Positions 17,896-26,487 of a stretch of DNA of 64,000 nt are shown piece by piece. The notes under the pieces are model-generated. The model worked only from the letters and a program-made list of their open reading frames with translations, ran no database searches and had not been told where the DNA came from. Position 1 is the first letter of the stretch; each line of letters opens with the position of its first letter. The position numbers were made by a program, and so were the translations under genes. The stretch lies in NCBI RefSeq assembly GCF_001766675.1, contig NZ_MJLT01000034.1:1-64000 (forward strand), given 5' to 3'. This stretch comes from Arthrobacter sp. SW1 (GTDB taxonomy: Bacteria; Actinomycetota; Actinomycetes; Actinomycetales; Micrococcaceae).

Positions 17896-19509
17896 ATGTC
17901 AGAAATGCGCAGCACTGGCACAAGCAAGACCGCTGATACCAGCGGAATGGACGAGTTCGGCTACGCCCAGACACTCGACCGCAGCATCGGAAAGTTCGCA
18001 AGTTTCGCCGCCGGCGTCAGCTACATCTCCATCCTGACCGGCGTTTTCCAACTGTTTTACTTTGGCTTCTCCACCGCCGGACCGGCCTATGCCTGGTCCT
18101 GGCCCATTGTTTTCGTCGGCCAGTTGATGGTCGCACTCTGTTTTGCCGAACTCGCCGGGCGCTACCCGGTGGCCGGCTCCGTTTACAACTGGGCCAAGCG
18201 GCTCACGACGGGCACCTTCGCCTGGCTTTCGGGCTGGCTGCTGCTGATCTCCTCGATCGTGGCACTTGGCTCCGTGGCCCTGGCCCTGCAGATCACCCTG
18301 CCGCAGCTCTGGGAGGGGTTCCAGATCGTCGGCGACGGCACCGGCCCGTTCGACTTCGCGGCCAACGGCGTATTGCTGGCCACGATCATGATCACCATCT
18401 CCACCCTGATCAACGCCTTCGGCGTGAAGCTGATGACCAAGATCAACAGCATCGGCGTGTTCGTCGAGCTGATCGCGGCCGCCCTGCTCATCGTGGCCCT
18501 GTTCTGGCACGTCGTGAACGGCCCGGAAGTCCTCTTCGACACCTCGGGCTTCGGTGAGGAACACCCCATGGGCTTCTTCGGCGTCTTCCTGATCGCCGCC
18601 ATGGCCTCCGGCTACGTCATGTACGGCTTCGACACCGCTTCCTCGCTGGGCGAGGAAACCAAGGACCCCAAGAAGACCGCGCCGAAGGCGATCATCCGCG
18701 CCGTCACCGCGTCCTTCCTGCTCGGCGGCCTGATGCTCTTCGGCGGCATCCTCGCCGCACCGGACCTCAACGATCCCAAGCTCGGCGCAGCCGACGGCGG
18801 CCTGCAGTACATCGTGCTGTCCGTCCTGGGCGGCCCCTTCGGCAAGGCGTTCCTGGCCTGCATCGTGGTGGCCGTGGTGGTCTGCACCCTGGCCGTCCAC
18901 GCCGCGGCGATCCGCATGATGTTCGCCATGGCACGTGACAACAACCTGCCGTTCAGCCGCCAGCTCAGCAAGGTGGACCCGGTCCGCAAGACCCCCACCG
19001 TTGCTGCGATCGTGATCGGTGTCCTGGCCATCATCCCGCTGCTCGTCAACGTGGCGCAGCCGGCCATCTTCACCATCCTCTCCAGCATCAGCATCGTCCT
19101 GATCTACCTGTCCTACCTGTTGGTCACCGTCCCGATGCTGCGCCGCCGCTTCCTGAAGAAGTGGCCGCTGCCGGACGACGGCACCGAGGTGGGCTTCAGC
19201 CTCGGCAAGTGGGGCTTCGTGGTGAACCTCCTGGCGGTGCTGTGGGGCGCCGCCATGACGATCAACCTGATCTGGCCGCGCCAGGAGATCTACAACTCCG
19301 TGCCGCCGTTCGAGTGGTACCTGCAGTGGGGCGGCGTCTTCTTCGTGGGGGCCGTGGCCGTTGCCGGCATCCTGCTCTACCGCCTGAAGATCCGGCACCA
19401 GACCGGCGTGCTCGCCGAGCACGCAGCCGCGGTCGCTGCCCACCCGTCCTCGGGCCCTCCTACGGAAGCGGTGGTCACGGAGAAGGCCGGGATTGACACC
19501 CGGGTGTGA
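17896..19509 (+). CDS. APC-superfamily amino acid/amine permease (possible choline uptake)
   Basis: A 537-residue membrane transporter with about 12 helices. The N-terminal segment SIGKFASFAAGVSYISILTGVFQLFYFGFSTAGP and FAELAGRYPVAGSVYNWAKR are classic APC motifs for helices 1-3; FDTASSLGEETKDPKKTAPKAIIRAV is the conserved cytoplasmic loop after helix 6. ATG at 17896 follows TTTAGGAG; the longer frame from 17821 begins inside a hairpin. It lies just after betAB in the same orientation, so choline or a related quaternary amine is a reasonable substrate guess, but many APC carriers take amino acids or polyamines. Confidence 0.82.
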   Translation: MSEMRSTGTSKTADTSGMDEFGYAQTLDRSIGKFASFAAGVSYISILTGVFQLFYFGFSTAGPAYAWSWPIVFVGQLMVALCFAELAGRYPVAGSVYNWAKRLTTGTFAWLSGWLLLISSIVALGSVALALQITLPQLWEGFQIVGDGTGPFDFAANGVLLATIMITISTLINAFGVKLMTKINSIGVFVELIAAALLIVALFWHVVNGPEVLFDTSGFGEEHPMGFFGVFLIAAMASGYVMYGFDTASSLGEETKDPKKTAPKAIIRAVTASFLLGGLMLFGGILAAPDLNDPKLGAADGGLQYIVLSVLGGPFGKAFLACIVVAVVVCTLAVHAAAIRMMFAMARDNNLPFSRQLSKVDPVRKTPTVAAIVIGVLAIIPLLVNVAQPAIFTILSSISIVLIYLSYLLVTVPMLRRRFLKKWPLPDDGTEVGFSLGKWGFVVNLLAVLWGAAMTINLIWPRQEIYNSVPPFEWYLQWGGVFFVGAVAVAGILLYRLKIRHQTGVLAEHAAAVAAHPSSGPPTEAVVTEKAGIDTRV

Positions 19510-19547
19510 CCCCTGCCATATTTCAATAACGCGCCATGCGCATCGTG

Positions 19548-19562
19548 TTGTGTAATACGCAA
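19548..19562. promoter_or_regulatory. 15-bp inverted repeat upstream of mscR
   Basis: TTGTGTAATACGCAA matches the proV-upstream box TTGCGCAATACGCAA at 13 of 15 positions. It lies 140 bp before the mycothiol-dependent formaldehyde dehydrogenase gene and after the permease gene, so it probably controls the mscR module. Confidence 0.7.
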
Positions 19563-19598
19563 TTAGACGAGGCTTGTGTGGAGCTACCCTTTCGAGCA

Positions 19599-19626
19599 AC
19601 CCGGCTACCCCTTTGGGTAGCCGGGT
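19599..19626 (+). terminator. Rho-independent-type hairpin after the APC permease gene
   Basis: A perfect 12-bp stem, ACCCGGCTACCC with GGGTAGCCGGGT, with loop CTTT, followed shortly by GGGTTTTC. Because it lies downstream of the TTGTG box it may instead act as a leader structure for mscR. Confidence 0.6.
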
Positions 19627-19701
19627 GCCGGGTTTTCAGCTCATACCATGGGTAAGTCGTATCGGGGCTTGCGCCCGGTCAACGGAAGGAAACAAGGAAA
19701 C

Positions 19702-20787
19702 GTGGTTCATAAGGTCCAGGCGGTAGTCGTCAAGGAAAAGAACGCCCCCGCCGTCATCGAGACCATCCTGGTCCCGGAACCGGGTCCGGGCGAGGCTTTG
19801 GTCGATGTCCTGACGTGCGGTGTCTGCCACACCGACCTGCACTACAAGCTCGGCGGCATCGGCAACGACTACCCGTACCTGCTCGGGCACGAATCCACCG
19901 CAGTCGTCAGCCAGGTGGGCCCCGATGTCACGGACCTCAAGCCCGGCGACCGCGTGATCCTCAACTGGCGCGCCGTCTGCGGCAACTGCCGCGCCTGCGC
20001 CAAGGGCCAGCCGCAGTACTGCTTCGCCACCCACAACGCCACCCAGAAGATGACCCTCGAAGACGGCACTCCGCTTTCCCCGGCGCTGGGCATCGGTTCC
20101 TTCGCCGAGAAGACCCTCGTGGCAGCCGGCCAGTGCACCAAGATCGATGACGACGTCGACCCCGCCGCTGTCGGCCTGCTCGGCTGCGGCATCATGGCCG
20201 GCATCGGCGCCGCCATGAACACCGGTGAGGTCAAGCGCGGCGAGTCTGTCGCCGTCATCGGCTGCGGCGGCGTCGGCATTGCCGCCATCGCCGGAGCCAA
20301 GCTGGCAGGCGCGACGACGATCATCGCCGTCGACCTCGACCCCGCCAAGGTGGAACTCGCCAAGACCCTCGGTGCCACCCACGGCGTCGTCTCCGGCGAC
20401 ACCGACCCCGTCGAAGCGATCCGCGAACTCACCGACGGCAACGGCGCCGACGTCGTAATCGACGCCGTCGGCCGCCCGGAGACCTACAAGCAGGCCTTCT
20501 ACGCCCGCGACCTCGCCGGCCGCGTGGTACTGGTGGGTGTCCCGACGCCGGAAATGACCCTCGAACTGCCCCTGCTGGATGTGTTCGGCCGCGGCGGCTC
20601 GCTCAAGTCGTCCTGGTACGGCGACTGCCTGCCGTCCCGTGACTTCCCGATGCTCGTGGACCAGTACCGCCTGGGCCGCCTGCCGCTGGATGCCTTCGTG
20701 ACCGAACGCATCGGCCTGGGCGACGTGGAAGCCGCCTTCGAGAAGATGCACCGCGGCGAGGTCCTGCGCTCGGTGGTGGAAATCTGA
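19702..20787 (+). CDS. mscR: S-(hydroxymethyl)mycothiol dehydrogenase (formaldehyde detoxification)
   Basis: A zinc-dependent medium-chain dehydrogenase that oxidises the spontaneous formaldehyde-mycothiol adduct to S-formylmycothiol with NAD+. It has 361 residues, the usual family length. Catalytic zinc ligands include Cys39 ([11 protein letters not shown]) and His63 (GHE); structural zinc uses Cys93, 96, 99 and 107. The NAD motif is [11 protein letters not shown]. The C-terminal [14 protein letters not shown] stretch is characteristic of the mycothiol-dependent group. I chose GTG at 19702, preceded by AAGGAAA, over the frame from 19648. It overlaps the metallo-hydrolase gene by one base (TGATG). 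Context: formaldehyde is released by GbcAB. Confidence 0.9.
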   Translation: MVHKVQAVVVKEKNAPAVIETILVPEPGPGEALVDVLTCGVCHTDLHYKLGGIGNDYPYLLGHESTAVVSQVGPDVTDLKPGDRVILNWRAVCGNCRACAKGQPQYCFATHNATQKMTLEDGTPLSPALGIGSFAEKTLVAAGQCTKIDDDVDPAAVGLLGCGIMAGIGAAMNTGEVKRGESVAVIGCGGVGIAAIAGAKLAGATTIIAVDLDPAKVELAKTLGATHGVVSGDTDPVEAIRELTDGNGADVVIDAVGRPETYKQAFYARDLAGRVVLVGVPTPEMTLELPLLDVFGRGGSLKSSWYGDCLPSRDFPMLVDQYRLGRLPLDAFVTERIGLGDVEAAFEKMHRGEVLRSVVEI

Positions 20788-21404
20788 TGGCCGTCACCGT
20801 AGAGAACCGGGTCACCTCCGGCACGTTTTCGCTCGACGGCGGCACCTGGGACGTGGACAACAACGTCTGGATCGTGGGCAATGACGAGGAATGCGTCATC
20901 ATCGATTCCCCGCATGACGCCGCCGCGATCGTGGAGCAGGTCCGTGGCCGCAAGGTGCTGGCCATCCTGATGACGCACGCCCACAACGACCACATCGGCG
21001 CGGCACGCGAGGTGGCTGCCGCCGTCGGCGCCCCCATCCACCTGCACCCGGAAGACATGGTCCTGTGGAAGCAGGTCTACCCGGACGTCCAGCCGGACCA
21101 GTTCCTTTCCGACGGCCAGGAATTCACGGTGGGCGGCGCCACGCTGAAGGCGATCCACACCCCGGGCCACTCGCCGGGATCCACTTGCTTCTACCTGGAA
21201 AGCGAAGGCACCGTCTTCACCGGGGACACGCTGTTCAACGGTGGCCCCGGGGCCACCGGCCGCTCGTTCAGCGACTACCCGACCATCCTGTCCTCGATCC
21301 GGGAGCGCCTCCTGACGCTGCCGGCCGAAACGGTGGTGCGTACCGGCCACGGCGACAACACCACCATCGGCGCCGAACGCGAGACCCTCGCGCAGTTGGC
21401 GTAA
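20787..21404 (+). CDS. MBL-fold metallo-hydrolase linked to mycothiol formaldehyde oxidation
   Basis: A 205-residue metallo-beta-lactamase-fold hydrolase of the glyoxalase II-like branch. The metal-binding motif THAHNDH gives His64, His66, Asp68 and His69, with IHTPGHSPGS and VFTGDTLFNG supplying the further His and bridging Asp, and TGHGDNT the last His. It is translationally coupled to mscR (1-nt overlap), as seen in many actinobacteria. It is therefore a good candidate for hydrolysing S-formylmycothiol to formate and mycothiol. That activity is inferred from linkage, not read from the motif. Confidence 0.88.
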   Translation: MAVTVENRVTSGTFSLDGGTWDVDNNVWIVGNDEECVIIDSPHDAAAIVEQVRGRKVLAILMTHAHNDHIGAAREVAAAVGAPIHLHPEDMVLWKQVYPDVQPDQFLSDGQEFTVGGATLKAIHTPGHSPGSTCFYLESEGTVFTGDTLFNGGPGATGRSFSDYPTILSSIRERLLTLPAETVVRTGHGDNTTIGAERETLAQLA

Positions 21405-21436
21405 CAGTCCATCCGGCCGGGGTCCCGGCCACCGAA

Positions 21437-21454
21437 GTACACCGTTGTACACCG
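21437..21454 (+). promoter_or_regulatory. Direct repeat before the formate-dehydrogenase-like gene
   Basis: GTACACCG occurs at 21437-21444 and 21447-21454, spaced 10 bp (one helical turn), in the 76-bp gap before 21481. It may be a binding site or chance. Confidence 0.3.
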
Positions 21455-21480
21455 CAGTTCCACAGTGAGGCACTCCCGGC

Positions 21481-23787
21481 ATGAAATTCACCAAGCAGCC
21501 TGCGCCCGTCGCGGACATCGACGAAACGCAGCTTGAGGTCCACAAGCCCAAGAAGGAAGCCGCCGGCGTCAAGGCCGTCATGGTCGCCCTGGACCGGGCC
21601 GTCGCCCAGGCCGGCGTGACCCGTTCGGTGCAGTCCCTGTTCCGGCTCAACCAGAAGGGCGGCTTCGACTGCCCGGGCTGCGCCTGGCCGGAAACGGACG
21701 GCAAGCGCAAGGCCGCCGAGTTCTGCGAGAACGGTGCCAAGGCTGTGGCGGAGGAAGCCACGCTGCGGACTGTTGGCGCCGAATTCTGGGCGCAGCACTC
21801 CATCGAGGAACTGCGGGACAAGACCGAATACTGGCTGGGCAGCCAGGGCAGGCTCAGTGAACCCGTGGTGATCCGCCCGGGTGACACGCACTATTCGCCG
21901 ATCTCCTGGGCGGATGCCTTCGCCTTGATCGGAGAGCACGTCCGGGCAAGTACGCCGGAGCGTTGCGTCTTCTACACCTCCGGGCGGACTGCGAACGAGA
22001 CGGCGTTCATTTACCAGCTGTACGCCCGTGCGCTCGGCACCAACAACCTGCCGGACTGCTCCAATATGTGCCACGAGTCGTCCGGCTCTGCGCTGAACCC
22101 CACCATCGGTATCGGCAAGGGCACGGTGTCCCTGGAGGACCTGCACGAGGCCGAGCTGATCTTTGTAGTGGGCCAGAATCCGGGCACCAACCACCCGCGC
22201 ATGCTGGGCGCCCTGCAGGAATGCAAGGAGAACGGCGGCAAGGTGGTGGCCGTGAACCCGCTGCCCGAGGCGGGCTTGTTCAACTTCAAGGATCCGCAGA
22301 CCTTCTCCGGCGTGGTGGGCAACGGCACCCCCATTGCCGATGAGTTCCTGCAGATCAAGGTGGGCGGCGACCTTGCACTGTTCCAGGCCTTGGGCCACCT
22401 GCTCCTGGAAGAGGAGAAGCGCAACCCGGGCACCGTCGTCGACCGCGCGTTCATCGAGGCCCAGACCGACGGCTTTGAAGCCTACGCCCAAGCCCGTGCC
22501 ACCCTGGACTGGAAGGTCACCGAGGAAGCCACTGGCCTGTCCCGCGAACAGATCGAGACCGTTGCCGGGATGCTGATCCGTTCCAAGGCCTCCATTTTCT
22601 GCTGGGCTCTTGGCGTCACGCAGCAGCCACACTCGGTGGACACCATCAAGGAAATGGTCAACGTCCTGCTGCTGCAGGGCAATTTCGGCAAGCCCGGCGC
22701 CGGTGCCTGCCCGGTGCGCGGCCACTCCAACGTGCAGGGCGACCGCACCATGGGCATCTGGGAAAAGCCGGCCGAGCCGCTCCTGGAAGCCCTGGACCGT
22801 GAATTCGGAATCGTTTCCCCGCGGGAGCACGGCCATGACGCCGTGGAGACCCAGCACGCCTTGGAAAACGGTGACGTGGACGTGTTTGTTTGCATGGGCG
22901 GCAACTTCGCCGCTGCTGGCTCGGACACCGAAGCCCTGGAAGCCGGCATGCAGCGCGCCGGTCTCACGGTCCACATCTCCACCAAACCCAACCGTTCGCA
23001 CATCGTGCACGGCAAGACCTCCCTGATCCTGCCCACCCTGGGGCGCACGGACCGCGACGACAAGCATGCCAAGGGCATCCAGTTCCTCTCCGTGGAAAAC
23101 TCCATGTCCGTGGTGCACTCCACCCAGGGCAGGCTCCAGCCGGTGTCCGAGCATCTGCTGGCTGAGCCGGTCATCGTTGCCCGCATGGCCGAAGCCACCT
23201 TCGGCCCGGAACACCCCGTGGACTGGCGGGCCATGGCCGAGGACTACGACGTCATCCGGGACCACATCTCCCGCGTGATCCCGGGCTTCGAAGACTTCAA
23301 CACCCGGGTGCGGAACAAAGCCGGCTTTGTGCTGCCCAATCCGCCGCGGGACACCCGTTCCTTCAAGACCGACATCGGCCGCGGCCGCTTCACGGTGAGC
23401 CCGCTGGAGTACCTCACCCCGCCGCCCGGCCACCTGGTACTGCAGACCATGCGCAGCCATGACCAGTACAACACCACCTTCTACGGCCTCGATGACCGGT
23501 ACCGCGGCATCTCGGACGGCCGCCGCGTCATCCTGGTCCACCCGAAGGACCTGGCCGCGCAGGGCTTCCAGGACCGGGACCTGGTGGACGTCATCAGCGT
23601 TTTCCAGGGATCGGAACGCCGGGCGGACAAGTTCCGGCTGGTCGCCTACCCCACGGCAGAGGGCTGCGCCGCCGCGTACTTCCCGGAAGCCAACGCGCTC
23701 GTCCACAAGGAGAACGTGGCACGCGTGTCCAACACCCCCGGGTTCAAGGCGATGTTCGTCCGTTTCGTACCGCACGTGGAGGGCTGA
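21481..23787 (+). CDS. Molybdopterin oxidoreductase, FdhF/YdeP-type formate dehydrogenase-like alpha subunit
   Basis: A 768-residue molybdenum enzyme of the FdhA/YdeP alpha-subunit group. CPGCAWPE (Cys64, Cys67) begins the N-terminal iron-sulphur-type region. SNMCHESSG places Cys197 as probable Mo ligand instead of selenocysteine. GNFGKPGAGACPVRGHSNVQGDRTMG is the family's cofactor-binding loop, and the C-terminal MopB domain includes HDQYNTTFYG. Its position after mscR and the metallo-hydrolase suggests it oxidises formate to CO2, finishing formaldehyde removal and consuming PurU-derived formate. No beta/gamma electron-transfer subunits or fdhD lie alongside, so the electron acceptor is unknown. 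YdeP itself has a different, poorly understood role in E. coli. Confidence 0.85.
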   Translation: MKFTKQPAPVADIDETQLEVHKPKKEAAGVKAVMVALDRAVAQAGVTRSVQSLFRLNQKGGFDCPGCAWPETDGKRKAAEFCENGAKAVAEEATLRTVGAEFWAQHSIEELRDKTEYWLGSQGRLSEPVVIRPGDTHYSPISWADAFALIGEHVRASTPERCVFYTSGRTANETAFIYQLYARALGTNNLPDCSNMCHESSGSALNPTIGIGKGTVSLEDLHEAELIFVVGQNPGTNHPRMLGALQECKENGGKVVAVNPLPEAGLFNFKDPQTFSGVVGNGTPIADEFLQIKVGGDLALFQALGHLLLEEEKRNPGTVVDRAFIEAQTDGFEAYAQARATLDWKVTEEATGLSREQIETVAGMLIRSKASIFCWALGVTQQPHSVDTIKEMVNVLLLQGNFGKPGAGACPVRGHSNVQGDRTMGIWEKPAEPLLEALDREFGIVSPREHGHDAVETQHALENGDVDVFVCMGGNFAAAGSDTEALEAGMQRAGLTVHISTKPNRSHIVHGKTSLILPTLGRTDRDDKHAKGIQFLSVENSMSVVHSTQGRLQPVSEHLLAEPVIVARMAEATFGPEHPVDWRAMAEDYDVIRDHISRVIPGFEDFNTRVRNKAGFVLPNPPRDTRSFKTDIGRGRFTVSPLEYLTPPPGHLVLQTMRSHDQYNTTFYGLDDRYRGISDGRRVILVHPKDLAAQGFQDRDLVDVISVFQGSERRADKFRLVAYPTAEGCAAAYFPEANALVHKENVARVSNTPGFKAMFVRFVPHVEG

Positions 23788-23800
23788 GCCCTCAAGCGTC

Positions 23801-23839
23801 CGACGGCGACACCCGGCACTCTGCCGCGTGTCGCCGTCG
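23801..23839. repeat. REP-like palindrome, copy 1 (terminator-like)
   Basis: A 39-nt hairpin: outer arms CGACGGCGACAC (23801-23812) and GTGTCGCCGTCG (23828-23839), a C/C mismatch, then inner arms CGGCA/TGCCG around CTC. Nearly identical to the element at 26389-26429. Lies between converging genes and probably ends both transcripts. Confidence 0.8.
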
Positions 23840-23864
23840 TGCGTTAACGCGTTAGCTGCTGGCT

Positions 23865-24731
23865 CTACCGCCCCAGCCGCAGCACCGCCGCGTTAGCGCC
23901 CACGATCACGAGGATGCCCGCCCACTGAAGCGGGTTGAGCGCCTGGCCCATCGCCAGGCCGATCAACGCCGCGAAGACAGGGTTGACGCTCATGAGCATG
24001 CCGAACAGGCCGGCAGGCACCCGGCGGAGGGCAAGGAGGTCGGCGATGTACGGGACCGCCGAGGCCAGCACGCCCGCGGCCGCGGCGCAGAGGATGGTGA
24101 ACCAGCTGACCGGCCGGCTGAGCAGGATCACGACGGCGACCGGCAGGAACGCCGCCGCGGAGACGGCCAGGGCGGCGGCTGTGCCCTGGATGCCCGGGAT
24201 ACGTGCGCCGATGGTCCGGTTCAGCAGGATGTAGGCGGCCCAGCTCGCCGCGCCCACCAGGCCCATGCCTATGCCGAGGTAATCCGTGCTGGGTCCCGGC
24301 TGCGTGATGGCGAGGACGCCCGCTGCCGCTGCAAGGGCGCACAGGGCACCGGCCGTGCTGCGGGCACCCGCCAGGGCGCCGTACAGGGCAATGGACAGCG
24401 GCCCCAGGAACTCCAAGGTGACAGCCAGGCCCAGGCCGATCCGCTCGATGGCCGAGTACAGGCCAAGGTTCATGGTGGCGACCACTACCGCGAGCAGGAA
24501 CACCGGCCACAGCTGGGCCCGGGTGAAGCTCCTGAACCGGGGCCGGGCGATGGGCAGCAGTAGGGCGGCAGCGATCAACTGGCGCACCGCCACCACGCCC
24601 AGCGGGCCGATCACGGGAAACGCCAGGGAGCCTGTTGCCGCGCCCAGCTGGTTCGACAGGGAACTGGCCATCAGCGTTGCCACCCCGCGCGCGGTGCCGT
24701 TTTTGCTCTCGTTCCCCTCGCTGTTGTCCAT
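23865..24731 (-). CDS. EamA-family exporter (RhtA-like, drug/metabolite transporter)
   Basis: A 288-residue inner-membrane exporter with about ten helices in two EamA repeats. The first repeat contains FPVIGPLGVVAVRQLIAAALLL and ERIGLGLAVTLEFLGPLSIALYGAL; the second contains YILLNRTIGARIPGIQGTAAAL and ALRRVPAGLFGMLMSVNPVFAALIGLAMGQ. These match RhtA-type threonine/homoserine exporters. ATG at 24731 (MDNSEGNES) is preferred; the frame to 24773 would run into the divergent control region. Divergent from the lysR gene at 24818 and very likely under its control. The exported metabolite is unknown. Confidence 0.85.
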   Translation of the reverse strand: MDNSEGNESKNGTARGVATLMASSLSNQLGAATGSLAFPVIGPLGVVAVRQLIAAALLLPIARPRFRSFTRAQLWPVFLLAVVVATMNLGLYSAIERIGLGLAVTLEFLGPLSIALYGALAGARSTAGALCALAAAAGVLAITQPGPSTDYLGIGMGLVGAASWAAYILLNRTIGARIPGIQGTAAALAVSAAAFLPVAVVILLSRPVSWFTILCAAAAGVLASAVPYIADLLALRRVPAGLFGMLMSVNPVFAALIGLAMGQALNPLQWAGILVIVGANAAVLRLGR

Positions 24732-24781
24732 GCGGAAATCATCGGCCCCGCCCGGGCTTTCCGCACAATGCATGGACCGTG

Positions 24782-24808
24782 CTATTCATGCGCACACTGC
24801 ATGAATAG
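24782..24808. promoter_or_regulatory. LysR-type inverted repeat in divergent promoter
   Basis: CTATTCATGC (24782-24791) and GCATGAATAG (24799-24808) are perfect 10-bp arms around a 7-nt spacer, ending 10 nt before the LysR start codon. Placement between the divergent exporter and lysR genes fits an autorepressed LysR binding site. Confidence 0.8.
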
Positions 24809-24817
24809 AATCGCCCC

Positions 24818-25705
24818 ATGGACGTGGAACTGCGGCAGCTGCGCTGCTTCGTGGCGGTGGTGGAGGAAGGTAGCTTCACCGACGCCGGCATCAGCCTCGG
24901 GATCTCCCAAACCGCTGTCTCGCGGAACCTTGCCGCCCTGGAAGAACACCTTGGTGCGCGGCTTATCCAGCGCACTACCCGCAGCGTTTCACTGACGGAG
25001 GCGGGGGAGCGTGCACTGCCGCACGCGCGCCGGGTGCTTGCCGCCGTCGTCGGGCTTGAAGGCGCTGCCCAAGGCGGCGGACGGCTGCGGCTGGGATACG
25101 CATGGTCCGCCCTTGGCCGGCACACCCTGGAGCTGCAGCGGCGCTGGGCGGCGGAATGCCCGGAAACCGAGCTTGAGCTGGTGATGGAAAACAGCCCGAC
25201 GGCGGGGCTGCTTGAGGGCGCCAGCGACCTCGCGATCCTCCGGAGGAAGCCGTCCGCACGGCGCGTGGAGCTGCAACAGGTGGGAGAAGAGAAGCGGTAC
25301 TGCGCCATGGCCGCGGACGATCCCCTCGCGGGAAAGCGCAGTGTGGGCCTGGCACAGATCGCCGACCGTCCCCTGGCCGTGGACGTGCGCACGGGGAGCA
25401 CGACGCTGGACCTCTGGCCGCCGGGTGCCGCGCCCGCGAAGACCGTGGAGATCCACAGCGTGGACGACTGGCTGACACTCATCGCGGCGGGGAAGGCCCG
25501 GGGCGTCACGGCCGAGGCCACAGCCCACCAGTACCGCCGCCGCGGCCTCGTCTACCGGCCGGTGCGGGATGCCCCGCCGGTGCCGGTCCATGCTGCCTGG
25601 ATCAAGGGCGAACTGGCGCCGGCCGGACAGAAGCTGATTGCCCTGCTGGCGGAGCTGTACCGTTCAGGGGACGAACACCGAGAAAGGCATCGTGGGGATG
25701 GTTGA
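24818..25705 (+). CDS. LysR-family transcriptional regulator
   Basis: A 295-residue regulator: N-terminal winged helix-turn-helix at residues 1-60 (ELRQLRCFVAVVEEGSFTDAGISLGISQTAVSRNLAALEEHLGARLIQRTTRSVSLTEAG) and a LysR substrate domain from about residue 90 (LRLGYAWSALGRHTLELQRRW). It faces away from the EamA exporter gene across an 86-bp gap holding a 10-bp-arm palindrome, the classic LysR/target arrangement, so it likely activates export in response to the accumulating metabolite. The next gene's start lies inside its 3' end. Confidence 0.9.
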   Translation: MDVELRQLRCFVAVVEEGSFTDAGISLGISQTAVSRNLAALEEHLGARLIQRTTRSVSLTEAGERALPHARRVLAAVVGLEGAAQGGGRLRLGYAWSALGRHTLELQRRWAAECPETELELVMENSPTAGLLEGASDLAILRRKPSARRVELQQVGEEKRYCAMAADDPLAGKRSVGLAQIADRPLAVDVRTGSTTLDLWPPGAAPAKTVEIHSVDDWLTLIAAGKARGVTAEATAHQYRRRGLVYRPVRDAPPVPVHAAWIKGELAPAGQKLIALLAELYRSGDEHRERHRGDG

Positions 25706-26381
25706 TGGGGGAGTACGGAAAGCTGGCTTCAAGGATCTACCATGGCTTGCCTGGCTGATCGCAGAGGCTTCCACGGGCGGGCCGCCGGTCCGACCCGTGC
25801 AACGACGAGTCAGCTTCCTCGCCGGGATCTTGGCTTCCGCTGCCGGACCGGCGTTTCTGTGGACGGACGCCTCCCGGAGGATGGTCGTCGGCGTGCAGTC
25901 CAAGGAAGAAAGCGCCTCGCAGCTGGTTCGCGGACTTGTCCTGTCAGGGCTCGTGAGCTTGATCGGCATGGCCGTCCTGGTGCCCGGCTTCATATGGATG
26001 ATGGGCCATTTCCCCGTTTATGCCGGGCTGATTCTGCTTGCGGTGCTTGGTCTGCTGACTTTCTTCTTGGTCATGCTCGGGCCGCTTGGATTAGACGAGT
26101 ACGGCGCAATGCGGGCGCTGAAGCCCTGGGAAGCGTCGCCGGCGGGGTTCCGGTATGTGTCCGTCCTCGCTGCGGACCCGGCGGTCACGCCGCAGGAACT
26201 GGAAGCGTTCGTCAATCAGGTCCTGATGGGGCTGTGTCCAGAGGGAACGTGCCTCGGAGTCGTGGCAACGGCACCAAGCCAGCTCGGCTTCTTCCAAAGG
26301 ATGGGGTTCTCGCGGCTCGGAAACACGCTCGCGCTGATCGGCCATGTGCCGGCACGCACGAGCACTCCTGACCTCCTTTGA
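25698..26381 (+). CDS. Hypothetical membrane protein with GNAT-like C-terminus
   Basis: A 227-residue protein of unknown role. Two hydrophobic helices lie at about residues 77-97 (LVLSGLVSLIGMAVLVPGFIW) and 100-125 (FPVYAGLILLAVLGLLTFFLVMLGPL). The C-terminal 80 residues resemble a GNAT acetyltransferase core: YVSVLAADPAVTPQELEAFVNQVL then LGVVATAPSQLGFFQRMGFSRLGNTLALIG, the last part matching the GNAT motif B position. ATG at 25698 overlaps the LysR stop by 8 nt, indicating coupling. It ends just before the second REP-like hairpin. A membrane-anchored acetyltransferase is possible, but no catalytic residue can be assigned. Confidence 0.6.
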   Translation: MVDGGVRKAGFKDLPWLAWLIAEASTGGPPVRPVQRRVSFLAGILASAAGPAFLWTDASRRMVVGVQSKEESASQLVRGLVLSGLVSLIGMAVLVPGFIWMMGHFPVYAGLILLAVLGLLTFFLVMLGPLGLDEYGAMRALKPWEASPAGFRYVSVLAADPAVTPQELEAFVNQVLMGLCPEGTCLGVVATAPSQLGFFQRMGFSRLGNTLALIGHVPARTSTPDLL

Positions 26382-26388
26382 GCAACGC

Positions 26389-26429
26389 ACGACGGCGACA
26401 CTCGGCACTTTGCCGCGTGTCGCCGTCGT
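26389..26429. repeat. REP-like palindrome, copy 2 (terminator-like)
   Basis: A 41-nt hairpin: ACGACGGCGACAC (26389-26401) with GTGTCGCCGTCGT (26417-26429), a T/C mismatch, and inner CGGCA/TGCCG around CTT. Differs from the copy at 23801 at only a few bases. Between the GNAT-like gene and the converging dehydrogenase gene. Confidence 0.8.
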
Positions 26430-26487
26430 CGGGTCCCCAAAAAGGGTCAGGAAGGCCGCGCCTGCAGCGCTTCCAGCGAGGAAACCC

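Noticed and set aside
20787-21404. Beta-lactamase (antibiotic resistance) assignment for the metallo-hydrolase
   Set aside because: It has the fold's HxHxDH motif, but length, coupling to mscR and glyoxalase II-like segments point to thioester hydrolysis.
23801-26429. Composite transposon bounded by the paired palindromes
   Set aside because: No transposase, no target-site duplication seen, and the palindromes sit exactly at gene 3' ends as terminators do.
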